In this document: piece by piece, positions 38,715 through 48,632 of the stretch
Layout: each line of letters starts with the position of its first letter
How positions within the stretch are numbered: the stretch's first letter is position 1
Source of the DNA: Bordetella bronchialis
GTDB lineage: Bacteria; Pseudomonadota; Gammaproteobacteria; Burkholderiales; Burkholderiaceae_B
Direction: 5' to 3'
Assembly (NCBI RefSeq): GCF_001676705.1
Contig: NZ_CP016170.1
Span: forward strand, 2,604,001 to 2,668,000
DNA length: 64,000 nt
Translations under genes and position numbers: made by a program
Notes under the pieces: model-generated
Seen by the model: only the letters and a program-made list of their open reading frames with translations
Databases searched by the model: none
Told to the model about the DNA's origin: nothing

Positions 38715-39309
38715 CATGTTCGGCGACGAGGGCCTGCGCGAGGTCATCATCACCGGCGTGGACGAAGCCGGCAGGGGACCGCTGGCGGGCGCCGTCTATG
38801 CCGCCGCCGTCATCCTGGATCCCGCCCGCCCCATAGACGGCCTGGCCGACTCCAAGATGCTGACCGCGCTCAGGCGCGAAGAACTCGCCCTGGAAATCAA
38901 GGAGTACGCACTGGCGTGGTCGGTGGCGCGCGCCAGCGTGCGCGAAATCGATACGCTGAATATCCTGCGCGCCACCTTGCTGGCGATGCGGCGCGCGGTG
39001 CTGGGCCTGGGCATCAAGCCGGGCTTGGCCCTGGTCGACGGCAACCAGGCGCCGCGCCTGCCTTGCGGCGTGAAAACCGTGATCCAGGGCGACGCCCTGG
39101 TGCCGGCCATATCGGCCGCTTCCATACTGGCCAAGACCGCGCGGGACGCCGATCTCGTACGCCTGCATGGCTTGTATCCCCATTATGGATTCGACCAGCA
39201 CAAGGGCTATGGCACCGTGATGCACCTGGAACGCCTGCGCGAGCACGGACCGTGTCCGGAGCACCGGCGCAGCTTTTCGCCGGTCAAGGATCTGCTCATC
39301 CAGCTATGA
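38701..39309 (+). CDS. rnhB: Ribonuclease HII
   Basis: RNase HII removes misincorporated ribonucleotides from DNA by nicking RNA/DNA junctions. The 202-residue protein has the signature [19 protein letters not shown] with the catalytic DEAGRGP, further acidic residues in LADSKML and ALVDGNQAP, and [15 protein letters not shown] took the GTG at 38701, preceded by GAGGTGG and overlapping lpxB by 14 bp; the ATG at 38716 is possible. Follows lpxB as in many betaproteobacteria. Confidence 0.95.
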   Translation: MEQGDMFGDEGLREVIITGVDEAGRGPLAGAVYAAAVILDPARPIDGLADSKMLTALRREELALEIKEYALAWSVARASVREIDTLNILRATLLAMRRAVLGLGIKPGLALVDGNQAPRLPCGVKTVIQGDALVPAISAASILAKTARDADLVRLHGLYPHYGFDQHKGYGTVMHLERLREHGPCPEHRRSFSPVKDLLIQL

Positions 39310-40097
39310 AGCACATCGCCTCGCGCGACAATCCGCTGGTCAAGTCCCTGCAACGCGTGGCCGCCGCGGCCGGCAGGCGCGAATCCCAGGTCCTGCTGGA
39401 CGGCGTGCATCTTTGCCAGACCTGGCTGCGGCATCATGGGGCCCCGCTGCGGGCCGTGTTCGATGCCGCGCGGCTGGATCGACCCGAGATCGCCGACCTT
39501 ATACAAGCGCTGCCCCAGGAGATCTGCGTCAGCCTGGACGGTCGCCTGTTGCACGGCCTGGCCAGCGTCCAGAGCGACCAGGGTGTCGCCTTCCTGGTCC
39601 AGCCGCCACAGCCTGCCTTGCCGGCGCGCATCGACGAAACCTGCGTGCTGCTGGACCGTCTGCAGGATCCCGGCAACGTCGGGACCGTGATCCGCACCTG
39701 CGCGGCGGCGGGCATCCCGCGCATCCTGCTGTCCGAAGGCTGCGCCGCCGCCTGGTCGCCCAAGGTGCTGCGCAGCGCCCAGGGCGCGCATTTCGCGGTG
39801 GCGCTGCACGAACGCGTGGACCTTGCCGCGATGTTGCACACGCTGGATGTGCCCCTGGTGGCCACCGCGCTGCAGGAATCGATTTCGCTCTACGACGCGA
39901 ATCTGCCCATGCGCTGCGCATGGATCTTCGGCCACGAAGGGCAGGGCGTGGACCCGGCCCTGCTGGGCGCCGCCGGCCTGCGGGTGCGCATCCCGCACGA
40001 TACGCAGGCCGTGGAGTCCTTGAACGTGGCGGTCGCCGCCGCGATCTGCCTGTTCGAGCAGCGGCGCCGCTTCCACGGCGCCGGCGACGCGCGATAG
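39306..40097 (+). CDS. SpoU/TrmH-family RNA 2'-O-methyltransferase
   Basis: A SPOUT-class S-adenosylmethionine-dependent RNA ribose methylase. The 263-residue product has an N-terminal substrate-binding domain ([20 protein letters not shown]) and a C-terminal knotted SpoU domain with its three motifs: [33 protein letters not shown], and [19 protein letters not shown] (the conserved Ser-Leu-Asn). The substrate (23S rRNA or tRNA) cannot be decided from sequence. It starts with ATGA overlapping rnhB and converges on ppsR 10 bp away. Confidence 0.92.
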   Translation: MKHIASRDNPLVKSLQRVAAAAGRRESQVLLDGVHLCQTWLRHHGAPLRAVFDAARLDRPEIADLIQALPQEICVSLDGRLLHGLASVQSDQGVAFLVQPPQPALPARIDETCVLLDRLQDPGNVGTVIRTCAAAGIPRILLSEGCAAAWSPKVLRSAQGAHFAVALHERVDLAAMLHTLDVPLVATALQESISLYDANLPMRCAWIFGHEGQGVDPALLGAAGLRVRIPHDTQAVESLNVAVAAAICLFEQRRRFHGAGDAR

Positions 40098-40107
40098 CGC
40101 ACGGCCG

Positions 40108-40938
40108 TCAGCCGCCGCGATCCAGCCCCACTTCCTGCAGCACCGTCGTGGAGATTTCCTCGATGGATTTGGTCGTGGTGGATAGCCACTCGATGCCTTC
40201 GCGCCGCATCAGCCGCTCGGCCTCGGCCACCTCATAGCGGCATTGCTCGATGGATGCGTACTTGCTGTTGGGGCGGCGCTCGTGGCGCACCTCCGCCAGC
40301 CGGTCAGGCTGGATGGACAGGCCGAACAGCTTGCTGCGGTGGGGCGCCAGCGTCGCGGGCAGGACGCCCCGTTCGAAGTCGTCGGGCGTCAGGGGGAAGT
40401 TGGCCGCCTTGATCGCATACTGCATGGCCAGGTACAGGCTGGTGGGCGTTTTGCCGCAGCGGGAAACCCCCACCAGGATGACGTCCGCCTGGCTCAGGTT
40501 TGTAACGAATTGCCCGTCGTCATGGGACAGGCTGAAATTGATGGCGTCGATGCGGTTGCGGTACTTCTCGCTGTTGGCGGCCATGTGGGAGCGGCCGATG
40601 GAATGGCTGGATTTCAGCCCCAATTCCTGCTCGATATGGCTTACAAAGGTTCCAAACAGATCCAGGAAGATACCGTTGGCCTGCCGCACCCGCGCCATGA
40701 TTTCGGGATGCACCAGCGTACTGAAAACGATGGGCTGCATGCCGGTTTCCGCGGCATTGCGGTCGATCCGCAGGGCAGCTTCCTCGGCCTTCTGCAAAGT
40801 GTCGACAAATGGCAGGCGGATCTGGCGGAAGTTCACGTTCTCGAACTGGGCCAGTACCGAGTGGCTGAAGGTCTCGGCGGTGATGCCGGTGCTGTCCGAA
40901 ACGATGTAGACAGTGCGTTCGAGCGGGGGCTGGGTCAT
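40108..40938 (-). CDS. ppsR: Bifunctional PEP synthase regulatory kinase/phosphorylase (PSRP)
   Basis: PpsR inactivates PEP synthase by ADP-dependent phosphorylation of a Thr beside its catalytic His, and reactivates it by phosphorolysis. The 276-residue protein (DUF299 family) has the N-terminal VYIVSDSTGITAET and the P-loop GVSRCGKTPTS at 157-167, plus GLSIQPDRLAEVRHERRPNS. Full length. Divergent from its target ppsA, with 159 bp between the two start codons. This arrangement strongly supports the assignment. Confidence 0.97.
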   Translation of the reverse strand: MTQPPLERTVYIVSDSTGITAETFSHSVLAQFENVNFRQIRLPFVDTLQKAEEAALRIDRNAAETGMQPIVFSTLVHPEIMARVRQANGIFLDLFGTFVSHIEQELGLKSSHSIGRSHMAANSEKYRNRIDAINFSLSHDDGQFVTNLSQADVILVGVSRCGKTPTSLYLAMQYAIKAANFPLTPDDFERGVLPATLAPHRSKLFGLSIQPDRLAEVRHERRPNSKYASIEQCRYEVAEAERLMRREGIEWLSTTTKSIEEISTTVLQEVGLDRGG

Positions 40939-41097
40939 ATGTAAAAAATTCCAACGAGGCAGGAGGTAAGGCAGATCCTACCGGGTACAATCAGGCCCCG
41001 ATAAGTCACCCCAATGCGGTCCCAAGGCCAGTTTGGCCAGCGCGTCTTTCACGCCCTGACCAAACTCGCTTTCTTTCCATTGTAAAAGGTGACTTCA

Positions 41098-43461
41098 ATG
41101 TCGTACGTCGTTTCGTTCGAGCAGCTCCGCATGTCGGATGTGGACTCGGTAGGAGGCAAGAACGCATCACTAGGTGAAATGATCAGCCAGCTGGCGGGCG
41201 CGGGGGTACGCGTGCCCGGCGGTTTCGCGACCACGGCCGAGGCCTTCCGCGATTTCCTCAAGTCGTCGGGCCTGGACCAGCGCATCGCCGATCGTCTTGC
41301 CTCCCTCAACCCCGAAGACGTACGCGAATTGGCAACGGCCGGCGCGCAGATCCGCCAATGGATCGTCGACGCCCCGTTCTCGTCCGAATTCGAACAGCAG
41401 ATCCGTACCGCTTTTGCCGCGCTGGACGCGGATGGCAAGGGCTCGTTCGCGGTGCGTTCGTCCGCCACCGCGGAAGACCTGCCCGACGCTTCCTTCGCCG
41501 GGCAGCAGGAAACCTTCCTGAACGTGGTGGGCATCGACGACGTGCTGGACAAGATCCGTCACGTCTTCGCGTCGCTGTACAACGACCGTGCCATCTCCTA
41601 CCGCGTGCACAAGGGCTATGCGCATGCCGACGTGGCCTTGTCCGCCGGCGTGCAGCGCATGGTGCGCTCCGACAAGGGCAGCGCGGGGGTGATGTTCACC
41701 ATCGACACCGAATCCGGCTTCAAGGACGTGGTGTTCATCACGTCCTCCTACGGGCTGGGCGAAACGGTGGTGCAGGGCGCCGTCAACCCCGACGAGTTCT
41801 ACGTGTTCAAGCCCACGCTGGAAAAGAACCTGTACCCCATCGTCGGCCGCCGCATCGGTTCCAAGCTGATCAAGATGGAATTCGACCCGGAACGTCCGGA
41901 AGGCCGCGCCGTCCGCACGGTGGACGTGCCGGTGTCCGAGCGCAACCGCTATTCGCTCACCGATGAGGAAGTCATCGAGCTGGCGCGCTACGCGGTCATC
42001 ATCGAAAAGCACTACGGCCGCCCCATGGATATCGAATGGGGACGCGATGGCGTCGACGGCAAGCTCTACATCCTGCAGGCGCGTCCGGAAACCGTGAAGT
42101 CGCAGCAGAACGGCAACGAGGTACAGCAGCGCTATCGCCTGAAGGCGACCGGCCACGTGCTGGTCACGGGCCGCGCGATCGGCCAGAAGATCGGTTCCGG
42201 CCCGGTGCGCATCGTGGCCGACGTGTCGGAAATGGACAAGGTGCAGCCGGGCGATGTGCTGGTCACCGATATGACGGACCCCAACTGGGAGCCGGTGATG
42301 AAGCGCGCGGCGGCCATCGTCACGAATCGTGGCGGCCGTACCTGCCATGCCGCGATCATCGCGCGTGAGCTGGGCATTCCCGCGGTCGTGGGCTGCGCCA
42401 CGGCCACCGACGACCTGAAGGAAGGCCAGGCGGTTACCGTGTCCTGCGCGGAGGGCGACGAGGGCCGCATCTACGACGGCCTGATCGAAACCGAAGTCGA
42501 GGAAGTCCGCCGTGGCGAGATGCCGGCAATCGACGTGAAGATCATGATGAACGTCGGGAATCCGCAGCTGGCCTTCGATTTCGCGCAGATCCCCAACGAA
42601 GGGGTCGGCCTGGCGCGCCTGGAATTCATCATCAACAACAATATCGGCATCCACCCCAAGGCGGTGCTGGATTATCCCAACGTCGATACCGAGCTGAAAA
42701 AGGCGGTGGAATCCGCCGCGCGCGGCTATGCCAGCCCGCGGGCCTTCTTCGTCGAAAAGCTCGCCGAGGGCATCGCCACCATCGCCGCGGCCTTCTGGCC
42801 CAAGCCGGTCATCGTGCGCCTGTCGGACTTCAAGTCCAACGAATACCGCAAGCTGGTGGGCGGTTCGCGCTACGAGCCCGAGGAAGAAAACCCCATGCTG
42901 GGCTTCCGCGGCGCGTCGCGCTACATCGCCCAGGAATTCGACGATTGCTTCCGCATGGAATGCGAGGCCCTGAAGCGCGTCCGTGGCGACATGGGCCTGA
43001 CCAACGTCGAGATCATGGTTCCCTTCGTGCGTACGCTGGGCCAGGCGGGCCGTGTCGTGGACCTGCTCGCCAAGAACGGCCTGAAGCGCGGCGAGAACGG
43101 CCTGAAGCTGATCATGATGTGCGAAGTGCCGTCCAACGCCATCCTGGCCGAGTCCTTCCTGGACTATTTCGACGGGTTCTCCATCGGCTCGAACGACATG
43201 ACGCAGCTGACGCTGGGCCTGGACCGCGACTCCGGCATGGAGCTCCTTGCCGCCGACTTCGACGAGCGCGACGAGGCCGTCAAGTTCATGCTGCGGCGGG
43301 CGATCCAGGCTTGCCTGGCCAAGGGCAAGTATGTCGGCATTTGCGGACAGGGTCCCAGCGACCATCCCGACTTCGCGCAGTGGCTCAAGGACGAGGGCAT
43401 CCTGTCGATGTCGCTGAACCCGGACACGGTGGTCGATACCTGGCAGCGCCTGGCCGGCTGA
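41098..43461 (+). CDS. ppsA: Phosphoenolpyruvate synthase
   Basis: PpsA converts pyruvate and ATP to PEP, AMP and phosphate for gluconeogenesis. The 787-residue enzyme starts [20 protein letters not shown] and contains the nucleotide-binding N-terminal domain, the phosphohistidine domain [20 protein letters not shown] (catalytic His about 417, adjacent Thr is the PpsR target), and the C-terminal PEP-binding domain with [17 protein letters not shown] and the catalytic Cys region [14 protein letters not shown] chose ATG 41098, preceded by AAAAGGTGA, over an upstream in-frame GTG at 41089. Length matches E. coli PpsA (792). Confidence 0.98.
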   Translation: MSYVVSFEQLRMSDVDSVGGKNASLGEMISQLAGAGVRVPGGFATTAEAFRDFLKSSGLDQRIADRLASLNPEDVRELATAGAQIRQWIVDAPFSSEFEQQIRTAFAALDADGKGSFAVRSSATAEDLPDASFAGQQETFLNVVGIDDVLDKIRHVFASLYNDRAISYRVHKGYAHADVALSAGVQRMVRSDKGSAGVMFTIDTESGFKDVVFITSSYGLGETVVQGAVNPDEFYVFKPTLEKNLYPIVGRRIGSKLIKMEFDPERPEGRAVRTVDVPVSERNRYSLTDEEVIELARYAVIIEKHYGRPMDIEWGRDGVDGKLYILQARPETVKSQQNGNEVQQRYRLKATGHVLVTGRAIGQKIGSGPVRIVADVSEMDKVQPGDVLVTDMTDPNWEPVMKRAAAIVTNRGGRTCHAAIIARELGIPAVVGCATATDDLKEGQAVTVSCAEGDEGRIYDGLIETEVEEVRRGEMPAIDVKIMMNVGNPQLAFDFAQIPNEGVGLARLEFIINNNIGIHPKAVLDYPNVDTELKKAVESAARGYASPRAFFVEKLAEGIATIAAAFWPKPVIVRLSDFKSNEYRKLVGGSRYEPEEENPMLGFRGASRYIAQEFDDCFRMECEALKRVRGDMGLTNVEIMVPFVRTLGQAGRVVDLLAKNGLKRGENGLKLIMMCEVPSNAILAESFLDYFDGFSIGSNDMTQLTLGLDRDSGMELLAADFDERDEAVKFMLRRAIQACLAKGKYVGICGQGPSDHPDFAQWLKDEGILSMSLNPDTVVDTWQRLAG

Positions 43462-43478
43462 TCGCTAAGCACGGCCGG

Positions 43479-43510
43479 ACGGTCCGGTCCCCGTGAAGGG
43501 GGCGGACCGT
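43479..43510. terminator. Bidirectional terminator hairpin between ppsA and the ada-like gene
   Basis: Inverted repeat ACGGTCCG ... CGGACCGT with an inner CCCC/GGGG pairing extends to a long stem around GTGAA. It sits between two convergent genes, 18 bp past ppsA and 6 bp past the other stop, as expected for a shared terminator. No T-run is visible on either side. Confidence 0.65.
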
Positions 43511-43515
43511 AGGCG

Positions 43516-44406
43516 TCAGCGTTTGCCGGCCTGTTCTTCGCGCGCCAGCAATTCCAGCTTGCGCGCGACGCCCCATCGATAGCCGCCCGCCGAGCCGTCG
43601 GTACGAACCACGCGGTGGCAGGGTATGGCCAGCGCGAGTTCGTTCGTGGCGCAGGCCCGGGCCACCGCCCGCACGGCGGCCGGCGCGCCGATGCGGCGCG
43701 CGATATCGCTGTAGCTTGCCGTGCTGCCCAGCGGGATCTGCCGCAGCGCTTCCCAGACCCGCTGCTGGAAGGCGGTACCCCGCACGTCCAGGGGCAAGGA
43801 CAAGCCCGTGGCGGGGTTTTCGACATATCCCACCACCTGGGCCACCCAGCGCTCGAATTCTTCGTCCGCCCCCACCAGGCTGGCTTGGGCGAAACGGTCC
43901 TGCAGGTTACGCACCAGCGCCTGCGGATCGTCGTGCAGGGCGATCTGGCAGACGCCTTTGTCCGTGGCCGCCACCAGCAGGGCGCCCAGGGAACACTGGG
44001 CCACCGCGAAGCGGATGCGCAGGCCGGCGCCGCGCCGCCGGAACTCGGTGGGCGTCATGCCCAGCATGTCGGGCACGCACTCGTAGAAGCGGCCGCTGGA
44101 GTTGAAGCCCGCTTCGTAGATCGCGTCGGTCACCTTGCGCTTCTGGTCCAGCTGCTGCCGCGCCCGCGATGCCCGCACCGCGTTGGCATAGGCCTTGGGC
44201 GTGATGCCGGTGACCGCCTTGAACACGCGATGGAAATGAAAGCGGCTCATGCCGGCCTGGCCGGCAAGCGTGGCCAGGTCCGCGGCCTGGCCGGACTCCA
44301 TGGCGCGGCAGGCCTGTTCGACCAGGGCCGCATGGGGGTGCGCGGGTGGGGAGGGAGGATTCATGGCGCGCGCCGTGGTGGGATTTGCCGTCATCGTACC
44401 CCGCAT
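43516..44406 (-). CDS. AraC-type / O6-methylguanine-DNA methyltransferase fusion (Ada-like)
   Basis: A 296-residue fusion of an AraC-family helix-turn-helix domain (about 20-120, with GMSRFHFHRVFKAVTGITPK and YEAGFNSSGRFYE) and an O6-alkylguanine-DNA methyltransferase domain (about 130-290). The alkyl-acceptor motif PCHRVV is at 262-267 with Cys263. It matches E. coli Ada except that the N-terminal zinc domain, whose Cys38 accepts methyl from phosphotriesters to activate transcription, is missing. It probably repairs O6-methylguanine; how it would be activated as a regulator is unclear. I used ATG 44406, preceded by GAAGGAC; later in-frame ATGs at 44394 and 44364 are possible. Confidence 0.9.
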   Translation of the reverse strand: MRGTMTANPTTARAMNPPSPPAHPHAALVEQACRAMESGQAADLATLAGQAGMSRFHFHRVFKAVTGITPKAYANAVRASRARQQLDQKRKVTDAIYEAGFNSSGRFYECVPDMLGMTPTEFRRRGAGLRIRFAVAQCSLGALLVAATDKGVCQIALHDDPQALVRNLQDRFAQASLVGADEEFERWVAQVVGYVENPATGLSLPLDVRGTAFQQRVWEALRQIPLGSTASYSDIARRIGAPAAVRAVARACATNELALAIPCHRVVRTDGSAGGYRWGVARKLELLAREEQAGKR

Positions 44407-44485
44407 TGTTGTGTCCTTCGTACACCGTCACGGTGCCAGGATGCCCCATGCGGGCGCGGCGCGCACTCCGGTTTTTGCTGCGCCG

Positions 44486-45211
44486 TCAGGCCGGTACGGG
44501 GGCGTGCAGGGCCAGGAAGCGGCGCAGCAGGCCGGCTGCTTCCGGCGTGGGGCGGACGTCCTGTTTCAGGGCTTCGACATCCATGTCTTCGCGGCCGTAC
44601 TTGGCGGTGTTGCGTTCCAGATTGTCCAGCACGAATTCGGGCGGGAATTCCGGATGGAACTGCGTCGACACGATGTTGGGGCCCATGCGCAGCATCTGGT
44701 GGGCGTCCAGCGCCGAACTGGCCAGCACGATCGCGCCCGGCGGAGGCTGGATGACGGATTGCAGGTGCATCATCTGCGCGGGGAAGGGGCGCGGCAGATC
44801 CACGAGCAGCGGGTCTTCCGCCAGGTGCTGGACCATGTGGGTGCCGACTTCGCGGCCGGCCGGGTTGTACGCCACCAGGCCTCCCAGCGCGTGCGCCAGC
44901 AATTGGTGGCCGTAGCAGATGCCGAACATCGGCAAGCCCTGCGCGGCCGCGTGGCGCAGCCACTGGGCCGTCTGCTCGCTCCAGGGTTCGCGGTCGGTGA
45001 CCATGGCCGGAGATCCGGTGATAAAGGCGGCGCGGTAGCGCGCCGGGTCCGGCAGCGGTTCGCCCTGGAATACGGGAACGATATGGACGTCTTCCGGCGC
45101 AAGGCCGGCGGCGCGGCGTACGAAGCCGGCATAGCTGTCGTGCCGGGCCCGGATGGGATCTTCGGGGTCGCCGGTGTGGATGATGAGTACAGGCAGGTCG
45201 ATTGCGGTCAT
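44486..45211 (-). CDS. Class I glutamine amidotransferase-like protein
   Basis: A stand-alone class I glutaminase-fold protein of 241 residues. The nucleophile Cys99 is in FGICYGHQLLAHALGG and the His-Glu pair H186/E188 in STQFHPEFPPEF, so a complete catalytic triad is present. Stand-alone members of this group resemble the GuaA glutaminase half and include putative peptide-cleaving or gamma-glutamyl hydrolases. The true substrate is unknown. I chose ATG 45211 before AIDLPVLIIHTGDPEDP. Divergent from nfeD. Confidence 0.88.
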   Translation of the reverse strand: MTAIDLPVLIIHTGDPEDPIRARHDSYAGFVRRAAGLAPEDVHIVPVFQGEPLPDPARYRAAFITGSPAMVTDREPWSEQTAQWLRHAAAQGLPMFGICYGHQLLAHALGGLVAYNPAGREVGTHMVQHLAEDPLLVDLPRPFPAQMMHLQSVIQPPPGAIVLASSALDAHQMLRMGPNIVSTQFHPEFPPEFVLDNLERNTAKYGREDMDVEALKQDVRPTPEAAGLLRRFLALHAPVPA

Positions 45212-45409
45212 GATTGATGTGCGCCGCGGGATGTGCGCCGCGAGATAGCAGGGCACGATCATAATGTAGCGCGGCGGGGCTGCCGTTGAACGGACGTTGA
45301 TCTCCGCGCGGCCCGCGATGGCGGCAGATCGCGCGCCATGCTCATCCATTTCTCCCTAATTTCTGCAAAATCGTACAATCGGTCGCTAACTGCAAGAAAG
45401 GTATATGTG

Positions 45410-45856
45410 ATGTGGATATGGTTCGGGCTGGCCGTGCTGGCGCTTATCGGCGAGGTCGCCACGGGGACGTTCTATCTGCTGCTGGTGGCGACTGGCCTGG
45501 CGGCGGGCGGCCTGGCCGCCATCGGCGGGTTGGCGGTGGCCGGGCAACTGGCCGTGTGCGGCGTGGTGGTGATCGCCGGGCTGTTGCTGTTGCGCTTCAC
45601 TGGCGTATTGAAGAAGCGTGGAATCGATCCGCACGGCAATGCCGACATCAATCTGGATATCGGCCAGACCGTCACCGTCACGGACTGGGCCGGCGGGCGC
45701 ACGGCCCGGGTCTGGTATCGCGGCGCCAGCTGGGATGCCGTGCTGGCGTCCGGCTGCGATCCCGTCCCGGGCGAACAAGTCATCGCGGAAGTGCGGGGCA
45801 GCCAGTTGATCGTCAAGCCGCGACCGTCCGTTTCTTCTTCCTCCGTCCAAGGCTGA
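45410..45856 (+). CDS. NfeD-family membrane protein
   Basis: A short NfeD protein (148 residues) with two or three N-terminal transmembrane segments (WIWFGLAVLALIGEVATGTF, LAAIGGLAVAGQLAVCGVVV) and a C-terminal OB-fold domain (about 80-140, QTVTVTDWAGGRTARVWYRG). Short NfeD proteins pair with SPFH proteins. The next gene, 4 bp downstream, is such a partner. Start ATG 45410, preceded by AAGAAAGG. A TACAAT at 45374-45379 is a possible -10 element. Confidence 0.9.
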   Translation: MWIWFGLAVLALIGEVATGTFYLLLVATGLAAGGLAAIGGLAVAGQLAVCGVVVIAGLLLLRFTGVLKKRGIDPHGNADINLDIGQTVTVTDWAGGRTARVWYRGASWDAVLASGCDPVPGEQVIAEVRGSQLIVKPRPSVSSSSVQG

Positions 45857-45860
45857 TGCC

Positions 45861-46784
45861 ATGCTAGATCCTTCCACCATCGTCCTGATCGTCGTCGTCC
45901 TGCTGGCGATCCTGATCGTCGTGAAATCCATCGCCATCGTGCCGCAGCAGCATGCCTGGGTGGTGGAGCGCCTGGGCAAATTCGATCGCGTGCTGTCGCC
46001 CGGCGCCGGCTTCGTCATCCCCTTCATCGAGCGCGTGGCCTACAAGCATTCGCTCAAGGAAATCCCCCTGGACGTGCCCAGCCAGGTCTGCATCACGCGC
46101 GACAACACGCAGCTGCAGGTCGATGGGGTGCTCTATTTCCAGGTGACCGATCCCATGCGCGCCTCGTACGGCTCGTCGAACTACATCTCGGCGATCACGC
46201 AGCTTTCGCAGACCACGCTGCGCTCCGTCATCGGCAAGCTGGAGCTGGACCGCACGTTCGAAGAGCGCGAGTTCATCAATACGACCATCGTCGCATCGCT
46301 GGACGAGGCCGCACTGAACTGGGGCGTGAAGGTCCTGCGCTACGAGATCAAGGACCTGACCCCGCCCGGCGAAATCCTGCGCGCGATGCAGGCGCAGATC
46401 ACCGCCGAGCGGGAGAAGCGCGCGCTCATCGCCGCGTCCGAAGGCCGCCGCCAGGAACAGATCAACATCGCGACCGGCGAGCGCGAGGCCGCCATCGCCC
46501 GCTCGGAAGGCGAAAAGCAGGCGCAGATCAACAAGGCCCAGGGCGAGGCCGCCGCGGTCCTGGCGATCGCCGAAGCCACGGCGCGCGCCGTGACGCAGGT
46601 CGCCGAGTCCATACGCCAGCCCGGCGGCATGGAGGCGGTCAACCTGCGGGTGGCCGAGCGCTATGTCGAGGCCTTCGGCAATGTGGCGCAAAAGGGCAAT
46701 ACGCTGATCCTGCCGGCCAACCTGGCCGACGTCGGCGGCCTGATCGCCTCGGCGATGTCCATCGTCAAATCGACGCAGAAATAG
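45861..46784 (+). CDS. SPFH/stomatin-family membrane protein (QmcA-like)
   Basis: A 307-residue bacterial stomatin/prohibitin homologue: N-terminal membrane anchor (STIVLIVVVLLAILIVVKSI), an SPFH/band-7 domain at about 28-190 (VVERLGKFDRVLSPGAGFVI, LKEIPLDVPSQVCITRDNTQ), then an Ala/Glu-rich coiled coil (AEREKRALIAASEGRRQEQI). These form large oligomeric rings in membrane microdomains. Paired with the NfeD gene immediately upstream, a widely conserved two-gene unit involved in membrane quality control. Confidence 0.94.
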   Translation: MLDPSTIVLIVVVLLAILIVVKSIAIVPQQHAWVVERLGKFDRVLSPGAGFVIPFIERVAYKHSLKEIPLDVPSQVCITRDNTQLQVDGVLYFQVTDPMRASYGSSNYISAITQLSQTTLRSVIGKLELDRTFEEREFINTTIVASLDEAALNWGVKVLRYEIKDLTPPGEILRAMQAQITAEREKRALIAASEGRRQEQINIATGEREAAIARSEGEKQAQINKAQGEAAAVLAIAEATARAVTQVAESIRQPGGMEAVNLRVAERYVEAFGNVAQKGNTLILPANLADVGGLIASAMSIVKSTQK

Positions 46785-46832
46785 AACCGGCGCTGGCGGG
46801 CGATCGCCAGCCCGCCGCCACGCGCGTTCTCA

Positions 46833-47978
46833 ATGGCCCCATCCGTCGTACTGCTGATACTCACGGCGCTCACCAATTGCCTGATGCTGGTGGTGCTGGG
46901 ATCCCTGGCGCGCAGCGGCATCGCCGGGATACGCGAAGCGATATGGGGAGCCGGGCTGGTTTTCGTATCCTTGATCGGCTTCGCCGCGCAGGCGGCCTTG
47001 CCGCCCATCCTGGGCGTCGTGCTGGCCAATTTCCTGATGGCGGCCGGCGTCGCCTATTTTTATGCGTCGGTATTGTTGTTCTTCGGGCGCGCCGTACCGC
47101 GCAAGGCCTTGGCCACCGCGGTCGCGGCGACGACGCTGGGCATCGTGCTGTTCTGGTATGTATGGCGCGACACGAACACCCGCATCCTGGTCGTTTCCAT
47201 CCTGCACTGTGTACTGATGGCCGCGATCGGCCTGGCCATCCAGCGTGGCCGGCCGCGCGACCGCCCCGGCTATCCCTACCTGTTCGCCTTGTCGGTGGCC
47301 TGGTTCGAATCCATCGGCCATGGCGTGCGGGGCGTGCTTTACGGGGTGAGATGGGAGGTCATGCCCATGCTGGCCACCGACACGCCGCTGCACCTGATCT
47401 TCCTGTCGATCGGCGTGCTGGTGGTGCCCAGCCTGACGCTGGGCATGGTGCTGATGGTGCATGACCGCATGCTGGCGGAGCGCGAAAGCGAGGCCAATAC
47501 CGATTCGCTGACCGGTACCTTATCGCGCAAGGCCTGGTGGCTGCTGGCCGAGAAGACCATGGCGCGCGCCATGCGCGGCGACCAGCGTCTATCGCTGCTG
47601 ATGCTGGACATCGACCGCTTCAAGAACGTCAACGATACGCACGGGCATGCCTTGGGCGACGCCGTGTTGAAGCACTTCGGCCGGGTCGCGGCGGCGGCGC
47701 TGCGCCGGGAGGACATCCTGGGGAGGCTGGGCGGCGAAGAGTTCGCCGTGCTGTTTCCCGACACCCGCATCGACGCCGCGGCCTTCGCCACCACCCGCCT
47801 GCTGGACGCGGTGCGGGGCAGCGGCTGCCCGCACGGCGAACGGACGATTGCCTATACCTTCAGCGGCGGACTGGTGGAGTGGGACGGCGAGGAAAGCATG
47901 GAGGCGCTGGTGCAGCGCGCCGACCGCGCCTTGTATGCGGCCAAGGTGGACGGCCGGGACCGCGTGGTGATCCGGTAG
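46833..47978 (+). CDS. Membrane-bound GGDEF diguanylate cyclase
   Basis: Predicted to synthesise cyclic di-GMP. The 381-residue protein has about six transmembrane helices (1-210) of a seven-helix-type sensory region and a GGDEF domain at about 222-380. The catalytic signature is GGEEF (300-304), preceded by the inhibitory I-site RxxD (RRED, 291-294) at the correct 5-residue spacing, so product inhibition is expected. The nucleotide-binding DIDRFKNVNDTHGHALGD is intact. It ends 1 bp before the smpB stop (convergent). A possible counterpart to the EAL protein at 7696-8862, though not linked genetically. Confidence 0.92.
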   Translation: MAPSVVLLILTALTNCLMLVVLGSLARSGIAGIREAIWGAGLVFVSLIGFAAQAALPPILGVVLANFLMAAGVAYFYASVLLFFGRAVPRKALATAVAATTLGIVLFWYVWRDTNTRILVVSILHCVLMAAIGLAIQRGRPRDRPGYPYLFALSVAWFESIGHGVRGVLYGVRWEVMPMLATDTPLHLIFLSIGVLVVPSLTLGMVLMVHDRMLAERESEANTDSLTGTLSRKAWWLLAEKTMARAMRGDQRLSLLMLDIDRFKNVNDTHGHALGDAVLKHFGRVAAAALRREDILGRLGGEEFAVLFPDTRIDAAAFATTRLLDAVRGSGCPHGERTIAYTFSGGLVEWDGEESMEALVQRADRALYAAKVDGRDRVVIR

Positions 47979-47979
47979 A

Positions 47980-48450
47980 TCAGGACGCGTCGCGGCGCGA
48001 GGCCCTGGTGTCGTGCTTCATCAGCCGTTCCTTTTCCCGCGCCCAGTCCTTGTCGCGGGCCGTATCGCGCTTGTCGTGCAGCTTCTTGCCGCGGCCCAGG
48101 GCAAAGTCCAGCTTGACCCGTCCGGCCTTGTAGTGCAGGTTCAAGGGGACCAGAGTGTAGCCGCGCTGTTCGACCTTGCCTATCAGCTTGCTGATCTCTT
48201 CGGCGTGCAGCAGCAGCTTGCGCGTGCGCGCCGCGTCGGGATGGATGTGCGTGGACGCCGTGGGCAGGGGACTGACATGCATGCCCAGGATGTACAGCTC
48301 GCCATCGCGCACGATCACATAGCTTTCGTTCAGTTGCACGCGGCCCTCGCGTATGGCTTTCACCTCCCAACCCTGCAGGACCAGGCCGGCCTCGTAGCGG
48401 TCTTCGATGAAATATTCGTGGGACGCTTTGCGGTTTTCGACAATACTCAT
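47980..48450 (-). CDS. smpB: SsrA-binding protein SmpB
   Basis: SmpB delivers tmRNA to stalled ribosomes for trans-translation. The 156-residue product starts [20 protein letters not shown] and has [20 protein letters not shown] and the basic C-terminal tail ([20 protein letters not shown]) that mimics an anticodon and reads the empty A site. Full length. No ssrA gene is seen nearby. Divergent from ratA, as in many proteobacteria. Confidence 0.97.
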   Translation of the reverse strand: MSIVENRKASHEYFIEDRYEAGLVLQGWEVKAIREGRVQLNESYVIVRDGELYILGMHVSPLPTASTHIHPDAARTRKLLLHAEEISKLIGKVEQRGYTLVPLNLHYKAGRVKLDFALGRGKKLHDKRDTARDKDWAREKERLMKHDTRASRRDAS

Positions 48451-48632
48451 TTGGTTTCCGCGCGGAACATGCTGACGGGATACCCACGTCGATTCGTCGG
48501 GACGGTGGGCGCAGGGCTTGATGGTGTCCCGCCCGGGCCATGGAACCCGGATCGGCCACGCACAGGGGGCGCGGCGGCGGTGCCCGCGTATAGCCGGTAA
48601 AATCTTGCCATTCTAGCGATTTGCGACCATCG

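Noticed and set aside
41089..41097. Upstream GTG start for ppsA
   Set aside because: The GTG is part of the ribosome-binding region AAAAGGTGA. The ATG at 41098 begins the conserved N-terminus.
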